The notes under the pieces were generated by a model. It did not search any database. It had not been told where the DNA came from and worked only from the letters and a program-made list of their open reading frames with translations. Shown in pieces: positions 62,482 to 64,000 of a DNA stretch of 64,000 bases; position 1 is the first letter of the stretch; every line of letters starts with the position of its first letter. The translations under genes were made by a program, and so were the position numbers. This DNA comes from Rostrohypoxylon terebratum (Eukaryota > Ascomycota > Sordariomycetes > Xylariales > Hypoxylaceae), in NCBI GenBank assembly GCA_022497145.1, contig MU385971.1, positions 20,494 to 84,493 on the forward strand. The letters are read 5' to 3'.

Positions 62482-64000
62482 TAAATTATAAAACATTATA
62501 TACATTTTAAAAAAATTATTACTATTTTTATTAAGCCGAAAAGTTAATAATTAATTTAAAAAACATGTAATCTATTAAAAAATTTAACGTTTAATATTTA
62601 TTAAGCTTTTTACTTACGTAATTATTTTTTAAAGATTTAAAAGTAATACAACTAAAATTATTAAAATTATAATAACGTAATTAACTTAATTATAAAGTTT
62701 AAAAAGTTTTAAAAACTTATTAAAAAATTATTATACATTAAAAATTATTAAATACATAATAAAATATAAAATAAAAAAAGTTTAAAGTATAAAAGAAATA
62801 TATAACTATAATCAAATTTATTAATAAGTTTTTTAATTAATTAAAAACCGCGCTTTTTAATTTAAACCACACTATTAATATACACTACTATCAAAATAAT
62901 AACTCTTTTAATTTAATTAATTTTTAATTAAAAAAGTTTTTTCTTTTATATTTTATATAATTAATTTTTAAAGGTATAAAAAATTTACTTATTATTTTTT
63001 TTACTTTTTATTATTATTATATATTAATTATTTTATTTATTTATTATAAGCATATTTTTATTATTTACGTTTATATAAACAACATTATTATTAAAAACGA
63101 GTGGTTTATCTACTTTTTTTTCTCGGTTACTATCGTTGTTAATTAACTTTTTAATTAAAATTATTCTTATTTTTTTTCCGAAATAATCTCGGTTATTTCA
63201 TTTTTAATAAAAATAACGAGTAACTTAATTTCTTAATATAATACTTAATTAATATTAATTAAAACTTTATTTTTGTCGTTTTATTTACAAGAGTTTTTAT
63301 TTAAAAGAGTTTTTATTTAAAAAATCGTAGTAAAAATTATCTAATAATAACTGTTTAATCTTTACTATTAATTTAATTTTTTTTAATTTTCTTTATATAA
63401 TTATAACTTTTTTAAATAACCTTATAAAATATATCCTTTAATTTTATAATTATAACATATAAATAAAGTTTTATTTGATTGAAATAATTGTTAATTTAAT
63501 GCTTTTTAAGCTAGTTAAGTTAAAAATAGTAAACGTTAAATTTCTTTACTATATAAATAATTAGTTTATATTTAATATTATTTATACAGTAAGTAAAATA
63601 AGGTTGTTTTAATTAAAAACTAATAAATTAAGATTTATAAATATATAAGTAAAGAATTAATTACCTTTACTTTTTTTTATAATTCTTTAATTATTCTTTT
63701 CTTAATTAATCCGTTTATATTAATTTTATTAATACTTTTTTATTTTTTTAATATATTTTCGTTATTAATTTTATCTTCTTTTATAACATTTATAAATTTA
63801 CTTTTTTTTTAATTTACCTTTATATTAAAATATACGTAGCTTATATATTATTAAAAATATAATTTTCAATAAGTTAATTTATTTTATTAAACTTTTTTTA
63901 AGCTTATAAACGATTAAAGATTTATTTTTATATATATTTATTAATTAAATTATTATTCATATATATCTTATTAAAAATTTATTACTTAAAGATTTTAAAT
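62482..64000. other. AT-rich DNA beyond the gypsy element, runs off the window
   Basis: Low-complexity A/T sequence without a readable frame. A short tandem AAGAGTTTTTATTTA lies at about 63289-63322. The decayed block continues past the window; no telomeric TTAGGG array is seen. Confidence 0.7.
62815..62908 (-). repeat. Right arm of the ~90 bp inverted repeat flanking the gypsy element
   Basis: Carries AAAAACCGCGCTTTTTAATT, the inverse of the arm at 53789-53880. Part of it resembles the terminal repeat of the 753 bp element. Confidence 0.6.

Noticed and set aside
63900..64000. Telomere at the right end
   Set aside because: No TTAGGG-type repeats; the AT-rich sequence simply runs off the window.

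Overview
The window is nuclear DNA from a filamentous ascomycete (Pezizomycotina; probably a Sordariomycete). The evidence is short GT-AG introns of about 50-100 bases, intron-split histone genes, fungal-type orthologues (SQS1, SGD1, ATG4, JJJ1, an SPX-RING protein), and an AT-rich block with the C-to-T/G-to-A decay expected from repeat-induced point mutation (RIP). Class level is an inference. Nothing suggests a bacterial or viral origin.

Layout. 1-49 kb is euchromatin with housekeeping genes: the 3' end of SMC6 (+, cut by the window edge), COQ9 (-), a 7.4 kb stretch without recognisable genes, a three-RRM SR-like mRNA-binding protein of the Gbp2/Hrb1 type (+), SRP14 (-), SGD1/NOM1 (+), dihydrolipoamide dehydrogenase LPD1 (+), cystathionine gamma-synthase (-), a cytosine-deaminase-like amidohydrolase (+), an SPX-RING protein (-), JJJ1 (+), ATG4 (-), SQS1 (+), histones H2B (-) and H2A (+) as a divergent pair, and KGD2 (+). 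I joined the exons by hand from reading frame, splice sites and family motifs; nearly all give full-length products of the expected size. Intergenic DNA is full of short variants of TACCTAGGTA and of microsatellites. From 44.9 to 49.5 kb genes fade out; this stretch holds a 12-base periodic repeat encoding about 22 LLGx tetrapeptides and a broken coding remnant.

49.5-64 kb is a very AT-rich block of decayed transposons. Its backbone from about 54.0 to 62.5 kb is a RIP-degraded Ty3/gypsy retrotransposon on the + strand: two direct repeats of about 300 bp that differ mainly by transitions, a protease-like stretch and a reverse transcriptase still readable in one frame through many stops. Nested in it are a 753 bp TA-flanked element with inverted terminal repeats of about 58 bp, and a 412 bp solo LTR with 5-base target duplications (CTTTA) that is not AT-rich. 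A second solo LTR (343 bp, duplications AATCG) sits at the border of the AT-rich block, and a 120 bp LTR-like insertion (GTTAT) lies just inside. This gives a relative history: old gypsy, then insertion and decay, then late LTR insertions that escaped mutation.

Functional links: LPD1 (E3) and KGD2 (E2) are two subunits of 2-oxoglutarate dehydrogenase; COQ9 is also mitochondrial; SGD1, JJJ1 and SQS1 all act in ribosome biogenesis or RNA remodelling. These are scattered housekeeping genes, not an operon or a secondary-metabolite cluster.
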